Below, one piece after another: positions 9,279-19,329 of a stretch of 64,000 nucleotides of DNA. The first letter of the stretch is position 1; each line of letters begins with the position of its first letter. The position numbers and the translations under genes were made by a program. Below the pieces are notes generated by a model. The model saw nothing but the letters and a program-made list of their open reading frames with translations. It was not told the origin of the DNA and did not search any database. The DNA comes from Hyphomicrobiales bacterium (GTDB lineage: Bacteria; Pseudomonadota; Alphaproteobacteria; Rhizobiales; Rhizobiaceae). The DNA lies in the NCBI GenBank assembly GCA_900473795.1, contig UCMT01000011.1, forward strand, positions 1-64,000, read 5' to 3'.

Positions 9279-9596
9279 TCAATCTTTCGGAGCTTCCTCA
9301 CCCTCGACCATGAGCTGATTGATCTCGGCTTCAAGATCAAAAGGGGGGTCGGCTTCCGGTATGCTCGCATCCTGAATCTTTTCAACAACAGGAGTGGTGG
9401 CTGGGACGTGACGCACGGAAAATCGTTCGGAAAGAAGGGAACGATAACGTCTTGCAACCTCGGGCATCTCGATATCTCCGGCGATCCACTCCTCGATCCA
9501 GGCGTGGAACCGCTCGTCCTGTTCAACCGCGTGCCCGGCCTCTCGCGCTCGTTGAAACGCGTTCTCCGCGGCCCTTCGCCTTGTCTCTGCTGACAT
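9279..9596 (-). CDS. VbhA-like antitoxin-type small protein
   Basis: A 105-aa acidic helical protein; GAGG lies seven bases ahead of the ATG. The N-terminal part (RRRAAENAFQRAREAG, then WIEEWIAGDIEMPEVARRY) follows the pattern of VbhA, the antitoxin of class I Fic toxins: three Arg, a helix, a Gly, and an acidic helix ending in G-[DE]-[IL]-E. However, the inhibitory S/TxxxE[G/N] motif is not clearly present and no Fic-domain (HPFxxGNG) protein lies nearby. The tail is acidic (FDLEAEINQLMVEGEEAP). The assignment rests on visual resemblance only. Confidence 0.5.
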   Translation of the reverse strand: MSAETRRRAAENAFQRAREAGHAVEQDERFHAWIEEWIAGDIEMPEVARRYRSLLSERFSVRHVPATTPVVEKIQDASIPEADPPFDLEAEINQLMVEGEEAPKD

Positions 9597-9732
9597 GCAT
9601 TACCTCACACTGCACCTTCATTGGCCTGAACATAGGCGCGGCGGTCACGATTTCCATGCCACTCCTAATCCAATCCCCAGGAGTACTTTCGTCAGTGTGT
9701 GCGGTAAAAGTGTGGTCAGCTGGCACGCAAAC

Positions 9733-9936
9733 TCATTCAATCAGGCCGTCAAAAACCTCGAGCATCGCATCGCTGATTGCTTTGCCAAGCGCTGCGGCAG
9801 TTGCCGCAAGCGCTTCGTCATTCATGTCACGTGCCGCAATCGCAAAGAACGCACCTTCCGTCGTCACGATTTCCTGTGCACGCTGAATAGCCCAAAGTGC
9901 AAAATCACTGCGACTGCCGATCTCTATCGTTTCCAT
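9733..9936 (-). CDS. small hypothetical protein (67 aa)
   Basis: The start at 9936 is set by AGGAGAG six bases upstream; a longer frame back to 10062 has no ribosome site. The product is acidic and mostly helical (ALWAIQRAQEIVTTEGAFF, then ALAATAAALGKAISDAML), without Cys or membrane segments. It is not recognised. It lies in a run of small minus-strand genes of unknown function. Confidence 0.6.
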   Translation of the reverse strand: METIEIGSRSDFALWAIQRAQEIVTTEGAFFAIAARDMNDEALAATAAALGKAISDAMLEVFDGLIE

Positions 9937-10051
9937 ACGTTCTCTCCTGATTTGGTTTGACGCGTGGCATACCATCCAAGCCGCGGCTCTGCGAGAGCCA
10001 AACCAGAATGCGCTGTGCTTCATCGTGTACATCCGGCGCCAATAGTGGAGG

Positions 10052-10408
10052 TCAAACAGCATCGGGCGGTGCGAAAAAGCAATTTAGATGGTCTTCAGTC
10101 GGATGGAGGCAAATATGATAGTTTTCATCGCCGGAGAGAAGTTCATCCCCATAGGGAATAAAAAACGAGTGATATCTGGTGGCGAGGTGATGATCTCCAG
10201 GATGAATGAAAATGGAGAAACCACGCGCCACTCGGCTCACGTCAGAACTCGGTATCGCCTCGCAATGACCACCCATCTCACTGCCCTTGCAGCAAGCAGG
10301 CGGGTAGGTCCAACCACTGACAGCCCGGTGTGCTTCGCTGGTTGCGAAGAGGCCCAGCAGCATGGACACGCAAAGCAGCCCGGTCGCGGCTAAATGTGCT
10401 GGTGTCAT
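10052..10408 (-). CDS. small secreted Cys/His-rich protein
   Basis: 118 aa from ATG 10408, which has GGGAGG five bases upstream; the longer frame to 10450 lacks one. Residues 1-26 form a signal peptide with possible cleavage after SEA. The mature protein has a paired-Cys motif PACCKGSEMGGHC, an IHPGDHH segment and CLHPTEDHLNCFF. This pattern suggests disulfides and possibly metal binding in the periplasm. Similar small secreted proteins are frequent in Rhizobiales but their role is unknown. Confidence 0.7.
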   Translation of the reverse strand: MTPAHLAATGLLCVSMLLGLFATSEAHRAVSGWTYPPACCKGSEMGGHCEAIPSSDVSRVARGFSIFIHPGDHHLATRYHSFFIPYGDELLSGDENYHICLHPTEDHLNCFFAPPDAV

Positions 10409-10596
10409 CGGCGCCTCCCGCCAAATAACTCCGCCTACTAAGACGACCAAATTCTACCCCCATCGCTCAGACCTGTAACTTAAAATCTCAGCTTGATGAC
10501 AAGGCTGCCGCTCATCACCCACAGATCACCTTCCGATGGACAAATCGCTGCGTTGATCTGAACCGAATGCCATGATTGGTTGCGCCGCCTGTGGGA

Positions 10597-10809
10597 TTAG
10601 AAAGCATTTTCTGAAATACTGAGTCTCAAGGCGCGGCCTTTTCTCTGAAGCACCTCCCACTGGTTGTAGAATTTCTGCGATGTGATCCCACCAAAAATTA
10701 GACTGCGCCCGGATTCAGTAGGGCCGTCGGCAAAGGATGAAAGCACCGTCGGCCGGTCTTCGCGGTCCAGGGAAAGCGGTGTTCCGCCCACATGTTCGCG
10801 ACATTTCAT
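10597..10809 (-). CDS. possible small hypothetical protein (70 aa)
   Basis: An ATG-initiated frame with a weak AGG about ten bases upstream. The product (MKCREHVGGTPLSLDRED and onwards) has no recognisable motif, membrane segment or signal peptide. It is retained because it occupies an otherwise empty interval and has reasonable codon use. It could equally be a chance frame. Confidence 0.35.
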   Translation of the reverse strand: MKCREHVGGTPLSLDREDRPTVLSSFADGPTESGRSLIFGGITSQKFYNQWEVLQRKGRALRLSISENAF

Positions 10810-10928
10810 AATCTTTTACCTAAACGCCGGTAGCGTGGAGCCCTGTAGCCAACCTGCTCTGATTGCGGCCATGCGCCCAACGCTGCTATGAAGCCCGCGA
10901 GGGTATCTCTTGTCTTTTTGGGGGTGCA

Positions 10929-11360
10929 ATGAACTACCGCGAGATATGGACGGAGGCGGATTTTGTCGACATGGGTTGGCACGACACCGTTCTTTACTCC
11001 ATGAGCTTCCCCCAAGCGAACTACGCGATACGCTTTGATATCGACTATATTTTCAAATGGTATTGGGAACGCGAAGCGGTGCGTGGATGGGATGTTGGCC
11101 CTTGCACGCTGGAATTCAACAACGTGTCCGATCTGAGGGTATCGTTGAATTGGCAAACGCGGGGCGACACCTCAATCCAAGACATCACCCGCTATAACAG
11201 TCGGCTGTCGCCAAACGGAAAGATCATGCTTTGGGACTACCGGATCGAGCTTGACGTGGGAGACCTTAGCTTCACCGCAACCGGCTTCACTCAGACTCTT
11301 CGAAGGCCACCCATTTTTTCAACCTCTCAGGCGCTCGGTGAGAGGGGTGAGGCTTTATAG
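10929..11360 (+). CDS. hypothetical protein (143 aa)
   Basis: The start at ATG 10929 follows GGGGGTG and avoids the upstream 22 residues of the longest frame. The product is aromatic-rich and predicted mixed beta/alpha (REIWTEADFVDMGWHDTVLY, IDYIFKWYWEREA, KIMLWDYRIELDVGD), with a Trp/Tyr-dense middle. It resembles small uncharacterised cytosolic proteins, some of which occur as immunity-type proteins, but no family can be named. It converges on the GntR regulator gene. Confidence 0.65.
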   Translation: MNYREIWTEADFVDMGWHDTVLYSMSFPQANYAIRFDIDYIFKWYWEREAVRGWDVGPCTLEFNNVSDLRVSLNWQTRGDTSIQDITRYNSRLSPNGKIMLWDYRIELDVGDLSFTATGFTQTLRRPPIFSTSQALGERGEAL

Positions 11361-11425
11361 ACACTTCACAATGCGTGGCTGTTGGATTTCTCGAGTCTTC
11401 GTGCAGGGCTCGTTGTTTGGCGGTA

Positions 11426-12196
11426 TCAGAAGGAAAGGTCGAGTACCCGGTCCTCGAAGAGGCGGTTGCGGGAACCTTCGAGATGAAGCCGCATCGCCCG
11501 TTCCGCATCCTCCGCGCGGCCATCGGCGATCGCCTGATAGATGGCGTTGTGCTCCTCGAACACTTTTTCAAGTCCAAGCCGCGGGCCTATCAGCGACAGG
11601 CCATGCAGGTGCATACCAACGGCGATGTGCGGTTTAAGGGCCTCGATCGACGCTGTATAATAGTGATTGTTGGCTGCCTCGGTAACGCACCGGTGGAAAA
11701 CGAAGTCCGCGTCGGTGCGGTGAAGCTGATGGCTTGTCGCCTCGCGCAGATCGGCAAGGGCCGCGGCGATCTTCTGGAGGGCAGCTTCGTCGCGCCTCTG
11801 GGCGGCAAAGAAGGCGGCTGCGGGTTCGATCGTCAGGCGGAATTCGTAGCAGCGCTGGATATCGGCGATCGTCTTCACCGGTGAATATGCAAGATGCGTG
11901 GCTGGCGATGCCTGGGCACTGACGAAGGTGCCGGCTCCCTGGCGCGAATAGACCATCCCTTCTTCACGCAGGCGCCCCAGCGCATCGCGCACGATCGGAC
12001 GCGAGACCCCCATGATCGAGGCCAGTTCGTGTTCCCCCGGCAGGCGGGAGTCGGGCGGATAGTTGCCCGAACGGATGCGCTCGCGCAGCTGGTCGAAAAC
12101 GCGATCGACCAGCCTCACCGATTTTCCACGTTCTGGTTTGGCGGCCTGGCCGGGCTCTCCGATTGAGGGGGCATCTTGCGCCATTTTCTTCACCAC
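11426..12196 (-). CDS. GntR-family (FadR/FCD) transcriptional regulator
   Basis: A 256-aa regulator. A GntR winged helix lies at about residues 28-95 (VFDQLRERIRSGNYPPDSRLPGE, then MGVSRPIVRDALGRLREEG, then VYSRQGAGTFV). A helical FCD ligand domain follows at about 110-235, with the His and Asp residues that bind a metal and a carboxylate ligand in this subfamily (DADFVFHRCV, GMHLHG, EHNAIYQAI). It is the last gene of the ABC-kinase operon: its ATG at 12196 overlaps the end of the kinase gene (stop at 12190). It probably senses the sugar acid being imported and represses both divergent halves of the island. Confidence 0.88.
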   Translation of the reverse strand: MVKKMAQDAPSIGEPGQAAKPERGKSVRLVDRVFDQLRERIRSGNYPPDSRLPGEHELASIMGVSRPIVRDALGRLREEGMVYSRQGAGTFVSAQASPATHLAYSPVKTIADIQRCYEFRLTIEPAAAFFAAQRRDEAALQKIAAALADLREATSHQLHRTDADFVFHRCVTEAANNHYYTASIEALKPHIAVGMHLHGLSLIGPRLGLEKVFEEHNAIYQAIADGRAEDAERAMRLHLEGSRNRLFEDRVLDLSF

Positions 12197-13293
12197 GCCT
12201 GTTTTTCGCTCCTCGTGCCGTCAGTCGGCTTTTGCCTTAGCAGATTCTCAGGAACGAGTTTTAGCAAAGAATTGATATTGCCAAAGCCCCCCGATTTTAC
12301 GGCGCACCGGATTGTACGGTCATGCACGTCTTGGATCTCGAACCAGGGAATGCCCGCCTCGATTTCGCCGTTCGGGATCAGCACCGTGGCGCCCAGATCC
12401 TTCAGGATCGCCAACGCCGTATCACCACCACCCATCATGATCATGTCCGGCCTCGTCTGCACAATCGTTTCGCAGACCCCCGCGGCGAAAAGACAAACGA
12501 CACGTTCGGGCGGCGCCGTCTGCTCACCTGAGCATCGCACCACCGCGGGAAGCCGGGTAACAGCGCTCGATGCCAGATCGCCGGCAGGCGCTTCCACGAC
12601 GATCACGCCCCGGCATGTTTCCGCGAGACGCGCGATTTGCGAGTTCGTGATGGGATCCCGCGACCCGAAGGCGAAGAGGGTTTTTGCCAACGGAGAAAAT
12701 GTGGGTGGTGCCGCAGTGGATTTTGCAAACGCCCGGGCAAAGGCGCTGCCGAGGCCACGCGCGCCAACGGCAATCGCGACGGACCAATCGGCGCTGGCGA
12801 CCAGATCGTCGAGGTCCGCGTCGCTGACAGCATCGCAGATATCGATGTGGACGGATGTCTCGGGAAACAGCGGCCGAACCGGTAGGGGGGTGTCGACACC
12901 GCGCCCCGTGACCGCGCCGTTGATCGTGAAGCGCTTCTGATCGGGAATGGCAGGCGCCACGATAATCCGGTCGCGACCCGAAACCTTGGCGAGTGCCACG
13001 CTTTCCGCGGCAATGTTGCCCTTGAGCCTGGAATCGATCTTCTTGAACAGGATGTGCGGTTCCGCCGATCCGAGTGCCCTTGCCGTCGCGGTGATCCGTT
13101 CGACCGCTTCGTTTGCGGATAGCGCCCGCGACCCGGTGTTGACCACAACGACATCCGGAGTGCGGGCCAGCGCCTCGGAAAGCGCGCCCACCTCGATTGC
13201 CACCGCCACCTTCAGTCCGGCCTCGACGAAAGGCGTGCCGGTATCGAGCGCGCCCGTCAGGTCGTCGGCGATGATGGCGACCTTCAGCGTCAT
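12190..13293 (-). CDS. four-carbon acid sugar kinase (DUF1537 family)
   Basis: 367 aa from ATG 13293, which overlaps the stop of the upstream ATPase gene in ATGA. The N-terminal domain opens with VAIIADDLTGALDTGTPF, the family hallmark, followed by KKIDSRLKGNIAAE. The C-terminal nucleotide-binding part contains MMGGGDTALAIL. Characterised relatives (OtnK, DtnK, LtnK, DenK) phosphorylate D-erythronate, threonate or similar acids at the terminal hydroxyl, and the product is oxidised by PdxA2 or LtnD-type dehydrogenases. A PdxA2-type gene is present at 23048-24025, supporting this pairing. It is somewhat shorter than the usual 400-430 aa. The substrate stereochemistry cannot be read. Confidence 0.85.
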   Translation of the reverse strand: MTLKVAIIADDLTGALDTGTPFVEAGLKVAVAIEVGALSEALARTPDVVVVNTGSRALSANEAVERITATARALGSAEPHILFKKIDSRLKGNIAAESVALAKVSGRDRIIVAPAIPDQKRFTINGAVTGRGVDTPLPVRPLFPETSVHIDICDAVSDADLDDLVASADWSVAIAVGARGLGSAFARAFAKSTAAPPTFSPLAKTLFAFGSRDPITNSQIARLAETCRGVIVVEAPAGDLASSAVTRLPAVVRCSGEQTAPPERVVCLFAAGVCETIVQTRPDMIMMGGGDTALAILKDLGATVLIPNGEIEAGIPWFEIQDVHDRTIRCAVKSGGFGNINSLLKLVPENLLRQKPTDGTRSEKQAW

Positions 13294-14263
13294 CCGGGCA
13301 GGCCCTCGGTGACGGCGTGACAGGCGACCATATGTCCCGGCCGGGCTTCGCGCCAGTCCGGCACGATCTTGCTGCAGACGTCCATGGCGATGGGACAACG
13401 CGTGTGGAACCGGCAGCCGGACGGTGGTGACAGCGGGCTTGGCACGTCACCCTGCAGGATCTGCCGCTTGCGGCTTCGCTCATGCGCCGGATCGGCTTCC
13501 GGCACCGCGGAGAGAAGCGCCTTGGTATAGGGATGCAACGGATGCTCGAACAGGTCCTCGCGGGTCGCGAGTTCGGCCAGACGACCGAGATACATGACGC
13601 CGACCCGGTCGCTGATATGGCGCACGACCGCGAGGTCATGGGCGATGAAGAGATAGGTCAGGCCGTATTTCTGCTGCAGATCGAGCAGCAGATTGATGAT
13701 CTGCGCCTGGACCGAAACGTCGAGCGCCGAGATCGCCTCGTCGCAGACGATGAATTTCGGCTGGCAGGCAAGGGCGCGGGCAATCGCCACGCGTTGGCGC
13801 TGGCCACCCGAAAGTTCGTGCGGATAGCGCGATGCGAAGCGCGGCGGCAGGCCGACATCGGCGAGCAGTGTGGATATCTTTTCCGGCAGTTCCGCCTTGG
13901 TCGCGAGTTTGTGAAACAGGATCGGCTCGCCGACGGCCTCGCCGATCGTCATGCGTGGATTGAGTGTCGAATAGGGATCCTGGAAGACGATCTGCAATTG
14001 GCGCCGGTAGGGACGCATCGCCTTCTCGTCGAGTTCGACGATGTTCCTGCCCTGATAAATGACCTTGCCTTCGGTGGCCCGATGCAGGTTGAGAAGCGTA
14101 AAGCCGGTGGTCGACTTGCCGCAGCCGGATTCGCCGACGAGGCTCAGCGTCTCGCCCTCGAGAATGTCGAAGTTAACGTCGTCCAGCGCATGGACGGTCG
14201 CTGACCTTTCGCCGAAGGCGCCGAGCCGGACGTGGAAATGCTTGACCAGATTTTCGATGCGCA

Positions 14264-14282
<19 letters not shown>
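13290..14282 (-). CDS. dipeptide/oligopeptide-type ABC transporter ATP-binding protein (DppF-like)
   Basis: 330 aa with Walker A GESGCGKST, Q-loop FQDPYSTLNPRMTIG, signature LSGGQRQRVAIARAL, Walker B FIVCDEAISALD and the oligopeptide-family C-terminal cap PLSPPSGCRFHTRCPIA. Family members power import of peptides, opines or sugar-related solutes. The start at 14282 overlaps the upstream ATPase gene by 19 bp. With a second ATPase, two permeases and a binding protein it completes a five-component importer. Operon context with a sugar-acid kinase suggests a non-peptide substrate. Confidence 0.93.
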
Positions 14283-15315
<1,033 letters not shown>

Positions 15316-15319
<4 letters not shown>

Positions 15320-16278
15320 TTCGCTCCGCGTGGATTGAGGGCATCGTTGAGACCATCGCCGAGAAACGAGAAGGCGACGGAGGCAAGGCCGAGAATGGCG
15401 GCAGGCGCTGCCAGCAGATGCGGATAGTGCTGCCAGACGCGCAGCCCGTCAGAGATCATGTTGCCCCAGCTCGGGGTGGGCGGGTTCACCCCGACGCCGA
15501 GGAAGGAGAAGGCGCTTTCAAGCACCATGGCCGTGCCGAGGCCGGCGCTGACGGCAACGATCAGCGGCCCGAGCGCATTCGGCACCACATAGCGCATCAG
15601 GATGATACGATTGGTGAGCCCGAGCGCCTGCGCCGCTGTGATATACGGCCGCGAGCGGATCGACAGCACTTGCGCGCGCACGAGGCGGGCATAGGGCGGC
15701 CAGGAAATCAGCGCCATCGAGCCGAAGACGAGCAGGAAATCGACCCAGACGGTTTCGCGGTAGATGGGGTTGAGGGTCGCCAGGTAGCGGCTCTCCATCC
15801 AGCTGGCGATCGGCGATTTCAGCGAGGCATTGATGACGACAACGAGCAGCAGGTTGGGGATCGACATGGTCATGTCAGTCAGCCACATGACGATCCTGTC
15901 AAGCAAGCCGCCGAAGAAGCCCGCCATCGCGCCCAGGGTAACGCCGATGAGAACGGCGATGAAGGTGACGACAACGGCGACGAGGAAAGCGGTTCGCGTG
16001 CCATAGACGACGCGGCTGAAGACGTCGCGACCGAGATCGTCGGTGCCGAACAGATGCGACATCGACGGCGCCAGGTTGCGCGCTCCGAGATCCTGGCTCA
16101 GGAAGTCGTGAGGTGTCAAATAGGGGCCGAAGGCTGCCGTGGAAGCAAGGATGATGACGACGATCAGGCCAAAGACGGCGAGCCTGTTGCGGCGCAGTCG
16201 GTGCCAGGCGTCACGCCACAGGCTGACGGGTGGCTCGATATCGGTTTCGACAGGAGTGGTCACAGGAACGGTGGACAC
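15316..16278 (-). CDS. dipeptide-type ABC transporter permease (DppC-like)
   Basis: A 320-aa inner-membrane permease with an N-terminal cytosolic segment, a first transmembrane helix near residues 31-53 (RLAVFGLIVVIILASTAAFG) and five more helices. The EAA-type loop is AAQALGLTNRIILMRYVVPNALGP, which docks to the ATPases. FGTDDLGRDVFSRVVYGTRT is the typical DppC periplasmic start. It lies two bases after the DppB-like gene and is translationally coupled to the next ATPase gene. Confidence 0.93.
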
Positions 16279-16280
16279 GG

Positions 16281-17237
16281 TCAGCGGCTCCTTCTGGTGT
16301 CGTTGGCGCGCGGGTCGAGCAGGGGGTAGAGCACGTCAACCAGAAGATTGGAAATCATCACCAGGAACGAGCCGATCAGCGTGACGGCGAGAATGACCGG
16401 GTAGTCGGTATTGGTCAGCGCTTTCACGGTCAGGCGGCCAAGACCGGGCAGGCCGAAGACGAGTTCCACGAAAATCGCTCCGTTGACGATGGTGATCATG
16501 ATCAGGCCGAGCTGGGTCACGACGGGTGTCAGTACCGGGCGCAGGATGTGGCGCAGCGCCACCATGATTTCCGGTACGCCCTTGGCCCGGGCGGTGCGGA
16601 CGAAATCCTCAGACAGTACCTCGATCACGGCAGCACGGGTCTGGCGAACGATCAGGGCGATCGGCTGGAAGGAAAGGACGAGCAGCGGCAACAAAATGCG
16701 CACGTCGAAGACGCCGCCCCAGCCATAGGGAACGGCCGAGCCGGGCAGCACCATGATCAGAAGGACCATCAGCATGGGGCCTGCGACGTAAGCGGGGATC
16801 GCCCAAAGAAACAATGCGGAACCGAGGATGATGTAGTCGGTGCGGCTGTTCTGGTTCAGCGCCGCGATCAGTCCCAACGGTATGGCAACGACGGCAGTGA
16901 GGATGACGGAACAGAGCGCCAGCTTGAAGGAAACGGGGGCGGCGGCCGAGATCATTGCCCAGACGGAGCGGCCGGAACTCAGCGAATTGCCAAAATTGCC
17001 ATGCAGCAGGTTCCAGATATAGCTGCCGAACTGAACGAGGAACGGCCGGTTGAGGCCCGCGCTTTCGCGGATCGCCTCGATGCGCTCGGGATTATAGGCG
17101 ACGTCGCCCGGCGCGCGTAGGAAGATCAGCTTGATCGGATCGCCGGCGCCGTAATAGGCCAGGGCATAGACGCCGAGCATGACAAGCAGGACGGACGGAA
17201 TCCAGACGACGAAACGGGTCGTGATGTAACGCACCAT
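16281..17237 (-). CDS. dipeptide-type ABC transporter permease (DppB-like)
   Basis: A 318-aa DppB-type permease. The first helix is at residues 9-31 (FVVWIPSVLLVMLGVYALAY), there is a large periplasmic loop with GLNRPFLVQFGSYIWNLLHG, then further helices. The EAA loop is RTARAKGVPEIMVALRHILRP. It is the first permease after the binding-protein gene, from which it is separated by 142 bp carrying a strong hairpin. Confidence 0.93.
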   Translation of the reverse strand: MVRYITTRFVVWIPSVLLVMLGVYALAYYGAGDPIKLIFLRAPGDVAYNPERIEAIRESAGLNRPFLVQFGSYIWNLLHGNFGNSLSSGRSVWAMISAAAPVSFKLALCSVILTAVVAIPLGLIAALNQNSRTDYIILGSALFLWAIPAYVAGPMLMVLLIMVLPGSAVPYGWGGVFDVRILLPLLVLSFQPIALIVRQTRAAVIEVLSEDFVRTARAKGVPEIMVALRHILRPVLTPVVTQLGLIMITIVNGAIFVELVFGLPGLGRLTVKALTNTDYPVILAVTLIGSFLVMISNLLVDVLYPLLDPRANDTRRSR

Positions 17238-17325
17238 GGCAGTCTCCCACCCAGTTTTCGAAGGATGATGCCTCGAGCCTTGCCCTGCGGCTCAGCCTCC
17301 GCAATCATACTCCGGCAATCGCAAT

Positions 17326-17356
17326 CTGTGCGGAAGCGGCGCGCGCCTCCGCACAG
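17326..17356 (-). promoter_or_regulatory. intercistronic hairpin between binding-protein and permease genes
   Basis: A perfect 9-bp inverted repeat (CTGTGCGGA / TCCGCACAG) with a 13-base GC-rich loop sits 24 bp after the binding-protein stop. Such hairpins typically stabilise the upstream message or partly terminate, giving excess binding protein over permease. No T-run follows on the minus strand. Confidence 0.55.
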
Positions 17357-17379
17357 GAGATATTGGTATCCGCCTCGCG

Positions 17380-19032
17380 TCAGGCGACGGAAATGTCCCA
17401 CGGTGCCACGACCTGCCAGTCGAGGTTCTTGTCGATGCCGCTCACCTTGTCGGTTGCCCAGCGCGACATGGCCTGGGCGTACCAGGGAATGAAGGTCCAG
17501 TCCTCGCGGAAGGCCTTCTGGGCTTCCTGCGCCAACGCGATGCGCTGCGGATCGTCCACCGCTTTGGCGGCTGCTTCTGCCAGCAGGCTGTCGACCTTGT
17601 CGTTCTTGTAGCCGCCAAGCTTGTTCTGCGCGTTCGATGAGGTCGAGGCGATGGAGCCGGCCAGATAGGAAACCGCATCCGGAACGCGGGTGCCGACATC
17701 GTCGCGGAAGATCTGCACGGCGTTCTGGTCCGGACCGGCGTAGGCATCCTGCTGCGGCTTCATGTCGACTGCCGTGATTCCGAGGTTCTGGCGCCATTGC
17801 TCGGCGATGAACTGCGCTGCGGCCTCGATGGCAGGGCCTGAAACGCCCACGAAGAGGAGCTTCGGCAGGCGCTCGGGACCGCCATAGCTTGATTCCGCCA
17901 GCAGTTTCTTGGCGCCTTCCGGATCGTACGGGTAGGGTTCGAAGCCGGAATTATCGGCGCCGGGAACAGAGTTCAGAACCTGGTCCGTCTTCTTGTGCGG
18001 GCCGTCCGGGAAGGATGCCTTCATCAGGCCTTCGCGGTCGACCGCCATGATCAGCGCCTGGCGGACCTTCGGATCGTCCATCGGCGCGCGAGACGCATTG
18101 AACCAGAAGTGCTGGCTGGTCGGGATCAGCGGTCCCTCTGCGAAACCGGCGCCCAGATCCTGTACGATGGTCGAGGTGACAAGCTCGGTGTGGGCATTGT
18201 ATTCGCCGGATTTCAGGAGGGATGTCGCGGTGACGTTGTCTTCAATGGAGTCGATCTCGATGCGGGCAAGTTTGGGCTTCGGTCCGAAAAAGTTCTCATT
18301 GGGTTCGAACACCAGCTTGCCGGCATCAAGGTCGATGCTCGTCAATTTGAACGGGCCTGAATAGACCGCGCCGCTGTCGGGCATGTACCAGTCGGCCACT
18401 TCCTCGCCATCTTCGCCGCGCGACTGCGATGCCTTGGTGATGGGAGCGATATGATTGCCGAGGCGCATGAAGAAGATCGGGTCGGCATCCGACAGCGTGA
18501 CGACGACGGTGCCTTCGTCCGGCGTCGCGATGCCGGAAATTTCCTTGGCCTTGCCGGCGCTGACATCTGCGTAGCCTGCGACCTTGCTCAGGACCTGGTC
18601 GGCACGCTGGTTCTTGGTGTTCGGCATCGCCGAGACGTCCCACGAACCTTTGACGTCTTCGGCTGTGATCTTGCTTCCGTCGGAAAAGACGGCCTTCGGG
18701 TCGATCTTGAAGGTCCAGGTCTTGTTGTCAGCGTCCGGTTCCCAGCTTGTAAAGACGTAAGGGTGCAAATCGCCCTTGCTGTCGAAATACATCGGCGATG
18801 CCCACCAGGCAGAATTCCAGCGATAGGGCGGGCCGCCGCCACGCAACGGCGACCAATCCTGGTTGAATGCGGGGTGCGCGACCTTCAGGACCTGCCCTTC
18901 CTGGGCAGCGACAATGCGGGCGCTCAAGCCGAACAGGCTGACGGCGACGCTCGTGCCGAGGCCAAGTTTTAGGGCGTTGCGGCGCGTCAGCTGCGGCTGT
19001 GTCGAGCCGGACTCATTGCTTCGATTAGACAT
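17380..19032 (-). CDS. ABC transporter substrate-binding protein, family 5, Tat-exported
   Basis: A 550-aa extracellular solute-binding protein of the DppA/OppA family. The leader has a twin-arginine motif (LTRRNALKLGL), a hydrophobic stretch and a likely cleavage after IVAAQ, so it should be exported folded through Tat. Family blocks include WSPLRGGGPPYRWNSAWW, FKIDPKAVFSDGSKITAEDV and ALIMAVDREGLMKASF. It heads the minus-strand operon for import of an unknown sugar acid or glycan-derived solute. In a dipeptide-type system the ligand is often not a peptide. Confidence 0.93.
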   Translation of the reverse strand: MSNRSNESGSTQPQLTRRNALKLGLGTSVAVSLFGLSARIVAAQEGQVLKVAHPAFNQDWSPLRGGGPPYRWNSAWWASPMYFDSKGDLHPYVFTSWEPDADNKTWTFKIDPKAVFSDGSKITAEDVKGSWDVSAMPNTKNQRADQVLSKVAGYADVSAGKAKEISGIATPDEGTVVVTLSDADPIFFMRLGNHIAPITKASQSRGEDGEEVADWYMPDSGAVYSGPFKLTSIDLDAGKLVFEPNENFFGPKPKLARIEIDSIEDNVTATSLLKSGEYNAHTELVTSTIVQDLGAGFAEGPLIPTSQHFWFNASRAPMDDPKVRQALIMAVDREGLMKASFPDGPHKKTDQVLNSVPGADNSGFEPYPYDPEGAKKLLAESSYGGPERLPKLLFVGVSGPAIEAAAQFIAEQWRQNLGITAVDMKPQQDAYAGPDQNAVQIFRDDVGTRVPDAVSYLAGSIASTSSNAQNKLGGYKNDKVDSLLAEAAAKAVDDPQRIALAQEAQKAFREDWTFIPWYAQAMSRWATDKVSGIDKNLDWQVVAPWDISVA

Positions 19033-19329
19033 CTGATCCTCCCATAGATGCAGTCATCGCGCCCTCCATCCGTCTGGTTCCTGACGGGTACCGCGCCATG
19101 ATAGGATCAGACACTGGATCGATATTGTAAATATGTCAACATTAATTCTCTCAAATATTCCCATCGAAAATCACTTCGGTCATAAACATATTATAAAACA
19201 ATTAGATAGCTTTTTTCAGGAAATTTCGACACGGAATTTTCCTTGACAAGTTGTTATGTTTGCGGAAAAAGCGGGTGCCTTTGCGGTTCAGATCGAAAAG
19301 CGTCAGGCCGGGCAGGAGGAGTTCGCAGG
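19033..19329. promoter_or_regulatory. divergent promoter region of the sugar-acid island
   Basis: 297 AT-rich bases lie between the divergent importer operon and the aldolase gene. A TTGACA at 19243-19248 could be a plus-strand -35, and on the minus strand a TTGACA-like box lies near 19133-19138. No convincing -10 boxes or perfect GntR operator were found. AGGAGG at 19314-19319 serves the aldolase start. Confidence 0.5.

Noticed and set aside
19260..19329. N-terminal Cys-rich extension of the DapA-like aldolase (start 19243)
   Set aside because: The extension (TSCYVCGKSGCLCG) is not typical of the family, and the ribosome site AGGAGG fits the start at 19330.
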